NCBI GenBank assembly: GCA_034113365.1
Contig: JAXEXP010000174.1
Span: 1 to 62,022, forward strand
Direction: 5' to 3'
DNA length: 62,022 bases
Source: Spyradocola sp034113365
GTDB lineage: Bacteria > Bacillota > Clostridia > Christensenellales > UBA1750
Shown piece by piece: positions 47,732 through 59,279 of the stretch. The translations under genes were made by a program, and so were the position numbers. Positions within the stretch are counted from its first letter, which is position 1, and the number at the start of each line of letters is the position of its first letter. The notes below the pieces were generated by a model, which was given only the letters and a program-made list of their open reading frames with translations, had not been told where the DNA came from and searched no databases.

Positions 47732-48493
47732 TTGGAGCAGGCGATGAGGACCGAGCTGGTGGTGCGCACCGCAAAGCTGGCGGGGCGGCTGCTGCTGGAA
47801 AACGGAGCGGAGACCTACCGCGTGGAGGACACGGTGAGCTACATCTGCAATCAATACGGCCTGACGGACGTGGAGGTCATCGCGCTGCCCACGGGCGCCA
47901 TCTACTCCTTTGTCGACGAGCAGGGCGTGCCGCACAGCGAGGTGATCCGCACCAAGGTGCGCACCACGAACCTGGGGTGCGTCGCGCGCGTCAACGACAT
48001 CTCCCGCGGCATGACCTCGGGGCGGCTGACGCTGGAGGAGGGCTGCGCGAAGCTGGAGGAGATCAGCCGCACGGGCCCGCAGCCACTGTGGCTGAGCCTG
48101 TTGGCCAACATGCTGTCGGCGGCCTTCTTTGCGCTGCTGTTTGGCGCGCAGTGGTTTGATTTCATCGTCGCGGGCGTGTGCGGCGGCGTGGCGCGGCTGC
48201 TGGGGCTGCTGTTCAGCGAGGACAACATCTCCTCGACCATGTACAGCCTGCTGGCGGGCGCGCTGTCCTCCGTCATTGCGCTGGCAAGCGTCCGCATCTT
48301 CTCCATGGGCAGCCAGACCGCCATCATCACGGGCGCCATCATGCCGCTGCTGCCCGGATTGGCCATCACCAACGCCATCCGCGACACCGTCAACGGCGAC
48401 CTGGTCTCGGGCGTGGCGCGCACGGCGGAGGCGCTGCTCAAGGCGATCGCCATCGCGGCGGGCGTGGGTGTGGTCATCGCGCTGTGGCGGTAA
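47732..48493 (+). CDS. Threonine/serine exporter ThrE, N-terminal half (PF06738 type)
   Basis: The 253-residue protein has a soluble N-terminal domain with AGRLLLENGAETYRVEDTVS and ALPTGAIYSFVDEQG, then about five membrane segments. It is one half of a two-gene ThrE-type amino-acid exporter. TTG 47732 is chosen because AGGGGAGG lies 8 bases upstream. It is followed after 13 bp by the second half. Confidence 0.88.
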   Translation: MEQAMRTELVVRTAKLAGRLLLENGAETYRVEDTVSYICNQYGLTDVEVIALPTGAIYSFVDEQGVPHSEVIRTKVRTTNLGCVARVNDISRGMTSGRLTLEEGCAKLEEISRTGPQPLWLSLLANMLSAAFFALLFGAQWFDFIVAGVCGGVARLLGLLFSEDNISSTMYSLLAGALSSVIALASVRIFSMGSQTAIITGAIMPLLPGLAITNAIRDTVNGDLVSGVARTAEALLKAIAIAAGVGVVIALWR

Positions 48494-48506
48494 GGAGGGC
48501 GTTGGC

Positions 48507-48953
48507 ATGACGATTGCAAGGCTGTTGTTTGACCTGATCGTCGCGGGCATCGCGACGGCGGGCTTTGGGCTGCTGTTCCGCACGGAAGGGAAGTCGCTGC
48601 TGCCCTGCGCGGTCATCGGCGGCGTGGGCTACATCGTGTACGACTGGATGGCGATGGAACTGGGCTCCGCGCCGGTGGCGGCGTTCATCTCCTGCCTGCT
48701 GGTGGGGCTGGTGGCGGAGGCCGCGGCGCGCATCCTCAAGGGCCCCACGATCGTGTTTGCCACGATGGGCATCATCCCCATGGTGCCCGGCTACGGCATG
48801 TACCGCACGATGGAAGCCGTGGTGCAGGCCGACTATGAGCGGGCGATCTCGGTGGGCATCGAGACCATCATGGTGGCGGGGGCCATCGCGCTGAGCCTGG
48901 GATTTGCCACGGTCATCGCGCGCAGGCTCATCAGCAGGCGCCGCGCGCGGTAG
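48507..48953 (+). CDS. Threonine/serine exporter ThrE, C-terminal half (PF12821 type)
   Basis: The 148-residue membrane protein has four or five membrane segments, LKGPTIVFATMGIIPMVPGY near residue 80 and an Arg-rich tail. It complements the preceding protein; in other bacteria the two are fused as ThrE. ATG 48507 follows AAGGAGG. A strong terminator follows. Confidence 0.88.
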   Translation: MTIARLLFDLIVAGIATAGFGLLFRTEGKSLLPCAVIGGVGYIVYDWMAMELGSAPVAAFISCLLVGLVAEAAARILKGPTIVFATMGIIPMVPGYGMYRTMEAVVQADYERAISVGIETIMVAGAIALSLGFATVIARRLISRRRAR

Positions 48954-48958
48954 ATCAC

Positions 48959-49012
48959 ATAAAAAAGCTCCGAAGAAGCGATTTTTTCCGCTTCTTCGGA
49001 GCTTTTTTGCTC
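48959..49012. terminator. Perfect bidirectional terminator
   Basis: AAAAAAGCTCCGAAGAAGCG and its exact complement flank an 8-base loop, with A/T runs at both ends. It serves the ThrE pair and the convergent small gene. Confidence 0.95.
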
Positions 49013-49208
49013 AGTCGTCCGCACTGTCGGGCTTGCGCATGCGGGGGATGCCCATGCCGTGCATGTCCTGCAGGCTGCGGTACTCGGCGTCGTCCTTCGG
49101 CGGCGCGGGGAACAGGCCCGTGCATTCCGTCGCCGAGACCGTCGAGGTGCGGTCGGGGTAGTCGCCCGGCTCCGTCATGGGGTCGGGATCGGGCTTTTTG
49201 GGCGTCAT
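49011..49208 (-). CDS. Small acidic/proline-rich protein of unknown function
   Basis: The 65-residue soluble protein starts MTPKKPDPDPMTEPGDYPDR and has the well-formed core ATECTGLFPAPPKDDAEYRS followed by LQDMHGMGIPRM. I have the impression of similar short proteins in Ruminococcaceae-like genomes but know no function. ATG 49208 lies 11 bases after AAAGGAGGT, one of the strongest ribosome sites in the window, which supports it being real. Confidence 0.65.
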   Translation of the reverse strand: MTPKKPDPDPMTEPGDYPDRTSTVSATECTGLFPAPPKDDAEYRSLQDMHGMGIPRMRKPDSADD

Positions 49209-49259
49209 GGGATGAACCACCTCCTTTTACGGAGGTTAGTGTTTCAAGCGCGCGGCGTT

Positions 49260-50420
49260 TTATTCGATCACGCGGTCGAACAGCTCGGGGCGCAGCAGGC
49301 CGCCGTTGCCGGTGACGAGGCTCTGCACGCGCGCAAAGCCGGGCGCTTCGCCGTGCCTGGCCTGCCACGCGGCGGCAAGGCCCGCAGCCTCGCCCGTGAC
49401 GGCGCAGGAGGGGATGACGCGCGTCAGATCCCAGCCGCTCTTGTCCGCGCAGCAGCAGCGGCCCGCGGCGTAGAGGTTGTTCAGGTGCTCCGCCTTGATG
49501 GCGCGGTAGGGGATGGAGTAGCGGTGGCCGGGCTGCTTCCAGTTGCCGATCATGCCGATGGCGTCGCGGAACCACGCAAAGTCGTGCGCGTCCTCGGAAA
49601 AGTGCGTGCCCGTCTCCAGCCGCCGCGTCATGCGCAGCCCGTGGTAGGTGGGGATGAGCAGCGGATAGGTCTCTGCATTGCCCTGCGCGCGAAGGTTTTC
49701 GACGTGGGAGACGATCATGCGGCGCATGTCCTGCAGGTGCTGGCTGATCTGCTCGGGGTCGGTGCCTGAGTAGAGGCGGCTGCCCTCGGGGATGGCGTCG
49801 TAGATGGGGTCGGACTGCATGTGCAGCTGCAGCTTGCTTCCGTCAAAGCTGTAATACCAGCCCGTGCGGCGGTTGGTGTCGTCGTCCACGGTGGTCTCGC
49901 CCGCAAAGTAACACAGATCGGCGTCGCCCGTGCAGTCGACGAACGCGCGCGCGGTCAGCGCCATGCGGCCGCGCTTGGTCTCGATGTATGCGGTTTCCAC
50001 CTTGTCGCCCTGCGTCTCCACGCCCGACAGGCGCACGTCGTAGAGCAGGTGCACGCCCGCTTCCTGCAGCAGGCGCTCGGCGGCGATCATCATGGAGGCG
50101 GCGTTGTAGCGCACCTCGTAGCGCGTGCCCTTGCGCTGCCCGGCGGTGGCGGTCTCGTCCGCCCAGACGTCGGGCACCTTGCCCGGGCCCAGGCTCAGCG
50201 CGCACTTTGCCAGCTCCTCGGAGATGGAGGCCGACATCTTTTCGCCCAAACCGTCGTCGATGGGCAGGTAGACGATGATGAGCCCCAGCGTCGCCAGGCC
50301 GCCCAGCGCGTATTCCTTCTCCAGCAGCAGCGTATCCGCGCCCGCGCGCGCCGCCGCCAGCGCCGCCGCAATGCCCGCGATGCCGCCGCCCGCCACGATG
50401 ACGTCATAATCCGTTTTCAT
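49260..50420 (-). CDS. FAD-dependent oxidoreductase
   Basis: The 386-residue flavoprotein has an N-terminal dinucleotide fold DVIVAGGGIAGIAAALAAAR, then LLEKEYALGGLATLGLI. The FAD-closing region AAGRCCCADKSGWDLTRVIP is at about residue 325, and AFVDCTGDADLCYFAGE is typical of the FAD_oxidored group that also contains GidA-like and thiazole-like members. Three adjacent cysteines (RCCCAD) are unusual. The substrate is unknown. The start follows GGGGGAGG. No partner gene is adjacent. Confidence 0.85.
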   Translation of the reverse strand: MKTDYDVIVAGGGIAGIAAALAAARAGADTLLLEKEYALGGLATLGLIIVYLPIDDGLGEKMSASISEELAKCALSLGPGKVPDVWADETATAGQRKGTRYEVRYNAASMMIAAERLLQEAGVHLLYDVRLSGVETQGDKVETAYIETKRGRMALTARAFVDCTGDADLCYFAGETTVDDDTNRRTGWYYSFDGSKLQLHMQSDPIYDAIPEGSRLYSGTDPEQISQHLQDMRRMIVSHVENLRAQGNAETYPLLIPTYHGLRMTRRLETGTHFSEDAHDFAWFRDAIGMIGNWKQPGHRYSIPYRAIKAEHLNNLYAAGRCCCADKSGWDLTRVIPSCAVTGEAAGLAAAWQARHGEAPGFARVQSLVTGNGGLLRPELFDRVIE

Positions 50421-50546
50421 GCTCCGAACCTCCCCCTGCATCGGTACGGCGAAATACGCCGCTTTCTTTCTATATTGTAGCGCAGATGGTGGGAAAGTAC
50501 AATGCCTTTGATTAGGCGAACGCGGGATTAAGAATCGCGAAAAAGA

Positions 50547-50575
50547 GTGACCGAAGCCGGGAGTCGTGGTATAAT
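50547..50575 (+). promoter_or_regulatory. Extended -10 promoter of uvrB
   Basis: TGGTATAAT at 50567-50575 (extended -10) has only a poor -35 (GTGACC, 17-bp spacing). It overlaps the beginning of the longest frame, supporting the ATG at 50649. Confidence 0.65.
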
Positions 50576-50648
50576 AGATGGTACGATTAAGCGAACAGAC
50601 GATGCGTCCCGGCCGGAAGGGCGGAGCGTGAAAGGGGGAGGAGCCGGC

Positions 50649-52661
50649 ATGCCGGAGTTTAAGATCCATTCTCAGCACAGGCCCACGGGCGACCAGCCGC
50701 AGGCCATTGACAAGCTCGTGGAGGGCATCGAGGACGGGCTGCGCACGCAGGTGCTGCTGGGCGTGACCGGCTCGGGCAAGACCTTTACGATGGCCAACGT
50801 CATCGAGCGCGTGCAGCGGCCGACGCTGGTGCTGGCGCACAACAAGACGCTGGCGGCGCAGCTGTGCTCGGAGTTCAAGGAGCTGTTTCCCGAGAACGCG
50901 GTGGAGTACTTTGTGTCCTACTACGACTACTACCAGCCCGAGGCGTACATCGCCACGACGGACACCTACATCGAGAAGGACTCCTCCATCAACGACGAGA
51001 TCGACCGGCTGCGCCACAGCGCGACGGCGGCGCTGGCCGAGCGGCGGGACGTGATCATCGTCTCGTCCGTGTCGTGCATCTACTCGATGGGCGACCCGTC
51101 GGAGTACGAGAACATGACGCTGTCGCTGCGCGAGGGCATGGAGAAGGATCGCGACGAGGTGATCCGGCTGCTGGTGGAGAACCAGTACGACCGCAACGAC
51201 ATCGACTTTTCACGCGGCACGTTCCGCGTGCGCGGCGACGTGCTGGAGGTATTTCCCGTGGGGCAGCAGAACAAGGCCATCCGGCTGGAGTTCTTCGGCG
51301 ACGAGATCGAGCGCATCAGCGAGTTTGACCCCACCACGGGCGTGGTGTCGGCGCACTTTAAGCACGTGCTGATCTTTCCGGCGACGCATTACGCGATCTC
51401 GCGCGAGACGATGGACCGGCAGATCGACGTCATCGAGCAGGACCTGCAGAAGCAGCTGCAGAAGTTTCGCGACGAGGACAAGCTGCTGGAGGCGCAGCGG
51501 CTGGAGCAGCGCACCAATTACGACATCGAGATGCTGCGGGAGATCGGGTTCTGCACGGGCATCGAGAACTATTCGCGCTACTTTGACGGCAGACAGCCCG
51601 GGCAGGCGCCGTTCACGCTGCTGGACTACTTCCCGAAGGACTTTCTGCTGATGGTGGACGAGTCGCACGTGACCATCCCGCAGGTGCGGGCGATGTATGC
51701 GGGCGACTATGCGCGCAAGAAGAGCCTGGTGGAGTACGGCTTCCGGCTGCCCAGCGCGTTCGACAACCGGCCGCTGAAGTTTGAGGAGTTCGACGAGCGC
51801 GTCGGGCAGAGGATATTCGTCTCCGCGACGCCGGGGCCGTATGAGATGGCGACCGCCGGGCAGGTGGTGGAGCAGATCATCCGCCCCACGGGGCTGATCG
51901 ACCCGGAGATCGTGCTGGTGCCCGCCGAGGGGCAGGTGGACGATCTGGTGGGGCGCATCCGCGAGGTGACGGCGCGCGAGGGACGCGTGCTGGTGACCAC
52001 GCTGACCAAGCGCATGGCCGAGAGCCTGACGGACTACTTAAAGGAGCTGAACATCAAGGTCAACTACCTGCACTCCGACGTCGAGACGCTGGAGCGCACG
52101 CAGATCATCCGCGATCTGCGTCTGGGTAAGTTTGACGTGCTGATCGGCATCAACCTGCTGCGCGAGGGCCTCGACCTGCCCGAGGTGGAGATGGTGGCCA
52201 TCATGGACGCCGACAAGGAGGGCTTCCTGCGCAGCGAGACGTCGCTGATCCAGACCATCGGCCGCGCGGCGCGAAACGTGGACGGCAAGGTCATCATGTA
52301 CGCGGACACGGTGACGGACTCCATGCGCGCGGCGATCGATGAGACCAACCGCAGGCGGCAGATCCAGATGGCCTACAACGAGGAGCACGGCATCGTGCCG
52401 CAGACGGTGCGCAAGGCGGTGGCCGATCTGCTCGTCGTCTCCCGCACGCCCGACGGCGAGGGCGAGAACGTGATGAGCGACGAGGAGAAGCGGCTGGCGA
52501 TCCAGCACCTGGAGGAAAAGATGCTGGAATGCGCGGGGCGGCTGGACTTTGAGGAGGCGGCGAAGTACCGCGACAAGATCCTGGCGCTCAAGGGCGAAAA
52601 GGTGGACGTGGACAAAACGCCCGCAGGACGCCGGCCGACCCGCAAGCGCAGGAGAAAGTGA
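50649..52661 (+). CDS. uvrB: UvrABC system protein B
   Basis: The 670-residue nucleotide-excision-repair helicase-like protein has Walker A LLGVTGSGKTFTMANVIER near residue 38, the beta-hairpin region YYDYYQPEAYIATTDTYIEK, FLLMVDESHVTIPQ, QTIGRAARNVDGKVIMYADT and a C-terminal UVR domain (LEEKMLECAGRLDFEEAAKY) for UvrC contact. ATG 50649 follows GGGGGAGGAG. It is separated from uvrA by a repeat and one small gene. Confidence 0.98.
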   Translation: MPEFKIHSQHRPTGDQPQAIDKLVEGIEDGLRTQVLLGVTGSGKTFTMANVIERVQRPTLVLAHNKTLAAQLCSEFKELFPENAVEYFVSYYDYYQPEAYIATTDTYIEKDSSINDEIDRLRHSATAALAERRDVIIVSSVSCIYSMGDPSEYENMTLSLREGMEKDRDEVIRLLVENQYDRNDIDFSRGTFRVRGDVLEVFPVGQQNKAIRLEFFGDEIERISEFDPTTGVVSAHFKHVLIFPATHYAISRETMDRQIDVIEQDLQKQLQKFRDEDKLLEAQRLEQRTNYDIEMLREIGFCTGIENYSRYFDGRQPGQAPFTLLDYFPKDFLLMVDESHVTIPQVRAMYAGDYARKKSLVEYGFRLPSAFDNRPLKFEEFDERVGQRIFVSATPGPYEMATAGQVVEQIIRPTGLIDPEIVLVPAEGQVDDLVGRIREVTAREGRVLVTTLTKRMAESLTDYLKELNIKVNYLHSDVETLERTQIIRDLRLGKFDVLIGINLLREGLDLPEVEMVAIMDADKEGFLRSETSLIQTIGRAARNVDGKVIMYADTVTDSMRAAIDETNRRRQIQMAYNEEHGIVPQTVRKAVADLLVVSRTPDGEGENVMSDEEKRLAIQHLEEKMLECAGRLDFEEAAKYRDKILALKGEKVDVDKTPAGRRPTRKRRRK

Positions 52662-52670
52662 TGCAGGCTT

Positions 52671-52824
52671 CAGAGTACTGAGAGATTTCTCGCTGCGCTC
52701 GAAATGAACGCGCCCCGCCGGCTGCGGATGAAGAAGAAGCATCGAGCGGGCGCGTTGTGCGGGCAGGTGCTGCGGAGCGGGCGGAGGGATTTCGAGCGAA
52801 GTCGAGAAATCTCTCAGTACTCTG
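52671..52824. repeat. Nested inverted repeat (MITE-like) between uvrB and the GIY-YIG gene
   Basis: The outer arms begin CAGAGTACTGAGAGATTTCT at 52671 and return as AGAAATCTCTCAGTACTCTG at 52805-52824, with the inner parts GCTCGAAAT / ATTTCGAGC also pairing. Inside them GAACGCGCCCCGC pairs with GCGGGCGCGTT. The whole can fold as one long hairpin. Segments like GATTTCTCGCTGCGCTCGAA are widespread intergenic repeats in gut Firmicutes. No coding sequence. Confidence 0.75.
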
Positions 52825-52840
52825 TGGGGAGGGGAAAGCA

Positions 52841-53128
52841 GTGAGCCACTTTTTAGTGCTGTCCAACCGGAATGACACCGTCCTGCACGGCGTCGTCTGC
52901 GACGTGATCCATGGCTTCAAGCCGCTGGAGGCGGATGCGTTTTCGGCAAAATACAACCTGACCAAGTGCGTCTACCATGAATCGTTTGATGAGAGAGAAC
53001 AGGCAGAAGCGCGCCTGAGACAATTCTCCAAATGGTCACGCAGCAAAAAGGAGGCGCTGGTCGGCGCATCCAACCCCGCAAGGCGCGATTTGACCGCAAA
53101 GGTATACAGACACGAGGAACATCTTTAG
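52841..53128 (+). CDS. Degenerate GIY-YIG-like small protein
   Basis: The 95-residue protein has a C-terminal half, CVYHESFDEREQAEARLRQF with SKWSRSKKEALVGASNP, that strongly resembles single-domain GIY-YIG proteins (YhbQ/UPF0213-like). In the N-terminal half the two motifs are replaced: where GIY and YIG are expected it has FLVLSNRNDTVLHGVV, and the catalytic Arg helix reads CDVIHGFKP. It is unlikely to be a nuclease. GTG start after GGGGAGGGGAA. It lies 14 bp before uvrA and is probably co-transcribed with it. Confidence 0.65.
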   Translation: MSHFLVLSNRNDTVLHGVVCDVIHGFKPLEADAFSAKYNLTKCVYHESFDEREQAEARLRQFSKWSRSKKEALVGASNPARRDLTAKVYRHEEHL

Positions 53129-53142
53129 GAGGAAATACCCCC

Positions 53143-55962
<2,820 letters not shown>

Positions 55963-55976
55963 TACTCTATAATAGG

Positions 55977-56005
55977 AAAAGAGAGGTGGATTCCGCCTCT
56001 CTTTT
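55977..56005 (+). terminator. uvrA terminator
   Basis: AAAAGAGAGG-TGGATTCCG-CCTCTCTTTT followed by G and TTTT. Confidence 0.88.
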
Positions 56006-56042
56006 GTTTTGTTCCGTCAGACGGGATTCTGAGACGTGTCGG

Positions 56043-56071
56043 TTGATTTAGCGGGGGAAACCGTGTAGAAT
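56043..56071 (+). promoter_or_regulatory. Promoter of the aldolase-GH31 unit
   Basis: TTGATT (56043-56048), a 17-bp spacer and TAGAAT (56066-56071). A second -10-like TATAAT lies at 56083-56096. Confidence 0.6.
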
Positions 56072-56110
56072 GGTTCTATACATATAATACCATTTGGAGG
56101 GATGAGCGAC

Positions 56111-57124
56111 ATGATCAGTTTCCGATGCGATTATGAGGAGGGCGCATGCCCGGAGGTGCTGGACGCGCTGGTGCGCACCAACCGCGTCAAGACGCCCGGG
56201 TATGGATATGATGAATACACGCTTGCAGCGGTCGAGGCCATTCGGGAAAAGGCGGCCTGCCCTAGCGCGGAGGTGTTTTTCGTGATGGGCGGCACGCCCG
56301 CCAACGCGATGGTGATCGCGCACGCGCTGCGGCCGTACGAGGCGGCGATCTCGGCGGACTCGGGGCACATCAACGGCCACGAGACGGGCGCGGTGGAGGC
56401 CACGGGCCACAAGATCCTGACGCGGCCCCATGTGGACGGCAAGCTGACGCCCGTCGCGGTGCGGCAGGTCATAGACGAGTACGCGGACGAGCACGTCGTC
56501 AAGCCCGCGCTGGTGTACGTCTCCCAGCCGACGGAGCTGGGCACGCTGTACACACTTGAGGAGCTCACGGCGCTGCGGGCGGTGTGCGATGAGAACGGGC
56601 TGCTGCTCTACTGCGACGGCGCGCGGCTGGCCTCGGCGCTGACGGCGCGGGGCAACGACGTGGGGCTGCCCGAGCTGGCGCGGCTGTGCGACGCGTTCTA
56701 CATCGGCGGCAGCAAGTGCGGCGCGCTGTTCGGCGAGGCGGTGGTGTTCCCCAACGCCGCGCTGGGCAGGAATTTCGCGTACACGCGCAAGCAGCGCGGC
56801 AATCTGCTGGCCAAGGGACGCCTGCTGGGCGTGCAGTTCGGCGCGCTGATGCAGGACGGCGTGTATGAAAAGTACGGCGCGCATCAGAACGCGATGGCGG
56901 ACAAGCTGCGCGCGGGGTTTGCGGCAAAGGGCTACCCCATGCTGGCGCAGACCGTCACCAACCAGCTGTTCCCCGTGCTGGAAAACGCGCAGATCGAGCG
57001 TTTGTCGACGGATTTCGCGTTCCACACCTGGGGCAAGGTGGATGAGAACCACACCGCGATCCGCTTGGTGACCAGCTGGGCGACGGAGGAGCGCGACGTG
57101 GACGCGCTGCTGGAAAGCCTGTAA
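56111..57124 (+). CDS. Threonine-aldolase-family PLP enzyme
   Basis: The roughly 337-residue fold-type I PLP enzyme of the beta-eliminating lyase / low-specificity threonine aldolase family shows SFRCDYEEGACPEVLDALVR, VFFVMGGTPANAMVIAHALR, LLLYCDGARLASALTARGND (PLP aspartate) and FYIGGSKCGALFGEAVVFPN with the Schiff-base lysine. It probably cleaves threonine or allo-threonine, or another beta-hydroxy amino acid. ATG 56111 is preferred because GGAGGG abuts the ATG at 56102. The 46-bp gap to the first GH31 gene suggests an operon. Confidence 0.9.
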   Translation: MISFRCDYEEGACPEVLDALVRTNRVKTPGYGYDEYTLAAVEAIREKAACPSAEVFFVMGGTPANAMVIAHALRPYEAAISADSGHINGHETGAVEATGHKILTRPHVDGKLTPVAVRQVIDEYADEHVVKPALVYVSQPTELGTLYTLEELTALRAVCDENGLLLYCDGARLASALTARGNDVGLPELARLCDAFYIGGSKCGALFGEAVVFPNAALGRNFAYTRKQRGNLLAKGRLLGVQFGALMQDGVYEKYGAHQNAMADKLRAGFAAKGYPMLAQTVTNQLFPVLENAQIERLSTDFAFHTWGKVDENHTAIRLVTSWATEERDVDALLESL

Positions 57125-57170
57125 GTTTATGCAAAGCGAGTAAAAATATACAGAATCGGGAGGGACAGAC

Positions 57171-59261
57171 ATGGCCGTACTGGACGTGACGGGCAACCGC
57201 CTCTACTGGCAGCAGGACACGGAAAAGATACTCGTCGAGCCGTGGGGCAGGGACTCCCTGCGCGTGCGCATCACGCGCAATGGAGAGTTTGACGGCAAGG
57301 ACTGGGCGCTGGACGAGCCGCACGAGGAGACGCAGGCGCACGCGGAGATCTTCGAGACGGCGCCGCCCAACTTTGCGCAGGACGCGGCGCGGCTGGGGCA
57401 GGGCGAGTACCAGTTCAACGAAAAGCCCGAGAAAAAGCCCAACGCGATGCGCATCACCAACGGCAACATCACCGCGGAGATCGACCGGCACGGGTACATC
57501 CGCTTCCTCAACGGCCGCGGCGAGGAGCTGCTGCGCGAGTACGTGCGCGACCGGTCGGATCTTTCGGAGTTCTGCGTGCCACTGTCGCGCAAGGCGCGGC
57601 TGCTCACGCCCATCCCCGGCTGCTCGGACTGGACGGCGGTGATGAGCTTTGAGGCGCGTCAGGGCGAGCGATTCTACGGGCTGGGGCAGTATCAGGAGGA
57701 CTATCTGAACCTCAAGGGCTGCCAGCTGGAGCTTGCGCAGCGCAATTCGCAGGCCAGCGTGCCCTTCCTGCTGTCCTCGCTGGGGTACGGGTTCCTGTGG
57801 AACAACCCGGCGGTGGGACAGGTGACGCTGGGCGAGAACGTGACCGAGTGGACGGCGGAGCGCACGCGGCAGATCGACTACTGGATCACCGCGGCAGACA
57901 CGCCTGCGCAGATCCTGGAGAACTACACCGCCGTGACGGGGCGCGTGCCCATGATGCGGCGCGACCTGATGGGCTTTTGGCAGTGCAAGCTGCGCTACCA
58001 GACGCAGGACGAGGTGCTGCGCGTGGTGCGCGAGCACAAAAAGCGCGGCCTGCCGCTGGACGTGATCGTGATCGACTTCTTCCACTGGACGGCGCAGGGC
58101 GACTGGCAGTTCGATCCGCGCGACTTCCCCGACCCCGACGCGATGATCCGCGAGCTCAACGAGCTGGGCGTCAATCTGATGGTGTCGGTGTGGCCGACGG
58201 TGGATCAGCGCACCGACAACTACAAAAAGATGAGCGAGCGCGGGTATCTGATGCACATGGACCGCGGCCTGCCCATCCACGGCACCTGGATGGGGCCGTG
58301 CACCTATTATGACGCCATCAACCCCGGCGCGCAGAAGTACGTCTGGGAGCAGGTCAAGCAGCACTACTACGACAAGGGCGTCAAGCTCTTCTGGCTGGAC
58401 GAGGCCGAGCCGGAGATCGACGCGTACGACGCGGACAACTACCGCTACTACGACGGCCCCGCGCTGCTGTGCGCCAACGAGTATCCCCGTTGCTACATCA
58501 AGGGCTTCTACGACGGCATGACCGCGCAGGGCGACGAGGGCGTCTGCCACCTGATCCGCTGCGCCTGGGCGGGCTCGCAGAAGTACGGCGCGCTGCTGTG
58601 GTCGGGCGACGTGGAGTCCACGTTTACCGCGATGCGCAAGCAGCTGTCGGCGGGTCTGAACGCGGGCATGGCGGGCATCGCGTGGTGGACGTGCGACATC
58701 GGCGGGTTCCTCGGCGGATTCACCGCGCACGAGGACTTCCGCGAGCTGCTGGTGCGCTGGTTCCAGTGGGGCGCGTTCCTGCCTGTGATGCGCCTGCACG
58801 GCGACCGCCTGCCCTACACCGAGCCGCCGGTCAAATTCTACGGCCAGGTGGAGCGGTTCGGCACGGGCGCGGGCAACGAGGTCTGGTCGTTCGGCGAGGA
58901 AAACTACGAGATTCTCAAGAAATACATACTCATCCGCGAAAGCCTCAAGCCCTACATCGAGACCGTGATGCGTCAGGCGCACGAGCACGGCACGCCCGTG
59001 ATGCGCGCGCTGTTCTTCCAGTACCCGACCGATCCCGAGGCGGCCAACTACGAGGACGAGTACCTGTTCGGTCCCGATCTGCTGGTCGCGCCGGTGTTCG
59101 AGGCGGGAGCGACGAAGCGCAGCGTGTACCTGCCCGCGGGCGACGACTGGCGCGAGGTGCACACGGGCGCGATCCACGCGGGCGGACAGACTGTCGTGGC
59201 GGACGCGCCCATCGACGTGATCCCGCTGTTCGTGCGCGTGGGCGCAGACCTGCCGCTGTGA
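57171..59261 (+). CDS. GH31 family glycosidase, YicI-like
   Basis: The 696-residue enzyme has an N-terminal beta domain to about residue 240 and a catalytic barrel with VIDFFHWTAQGDWQFDPRDF, nucleophile VKLFWLDEAEPEID (Asp410) and acid/base LLWSGDVESTF (Asp480), followed by GIAWWTCDIGGFLGGF. The WLDEAEP form is close to alpha-xylosidase-like and related GH31 subgroups. No signal peptide is visible, so it is cytoplasmic. It begins with ATG after GGGAGGGAC. A paralogue follows 18 bp later. Confidence 0.92.
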   Translation: MAVLDVTGNRLYWQQDTEKILVEPWGRDSLRVRITRNGEFDGKDWALDEPHEETQAHAEIFETAPPNFAQDAARLGQGEYQFNEKPEKKPNAMRITNGNITAEIDRHGYIRFLNGRGEELLREYVRDRSDLSEFCVPLSRKARLLTPIPGCSDWTAVMSFEARQGERFYGLGQYQEDYLNLKGCQLELAQRNSQASVPFLLSSLGYGFLWNNPAVGQVTLGENVTEWTAERTRQIDYWITAADTPAQILENYTAVTGRVPMMRRDLMGFWQCKLRYQTQDEVLRVVREHKKRGLPLDVIVIDFFHWTAQGDWQFDPRDFPDPDAMIRELNELGVNLMVSVWPTVDQRTDNYKKMSERGYLMHMDRGLPIHGTWMGPCTYYDAINPGAQKYVWEQVKQHYYDKGVKLFWLDEAEPEIDAYDADNYRYYDGPALLCANEYPRCYIKGFYDGMTAQGDEGVCHLIRCAWAGSQKYGALLWSGDVESTFTAMRKQLSAGLNAGMAGIAWWTCDIGGFLGGFTAHEDFRELLVRWFQWGAFLPVMRLHGDRLPYTEPPVKFYGQVERFGTGAGNEVWSFGEENYEILKKYILIRESLKPYIETVMRQAHEHGTPVMRALFFQYPTDPEAANYEDEYLFGPDLLVAPVFEAGATKRSVYLPAGDDWREVHTGAIHAGGQTVVADAPIDVIPLFVRVGADLPL

Positions 59262-59279
59262 GGAAGGAGTGTAGCAAAT

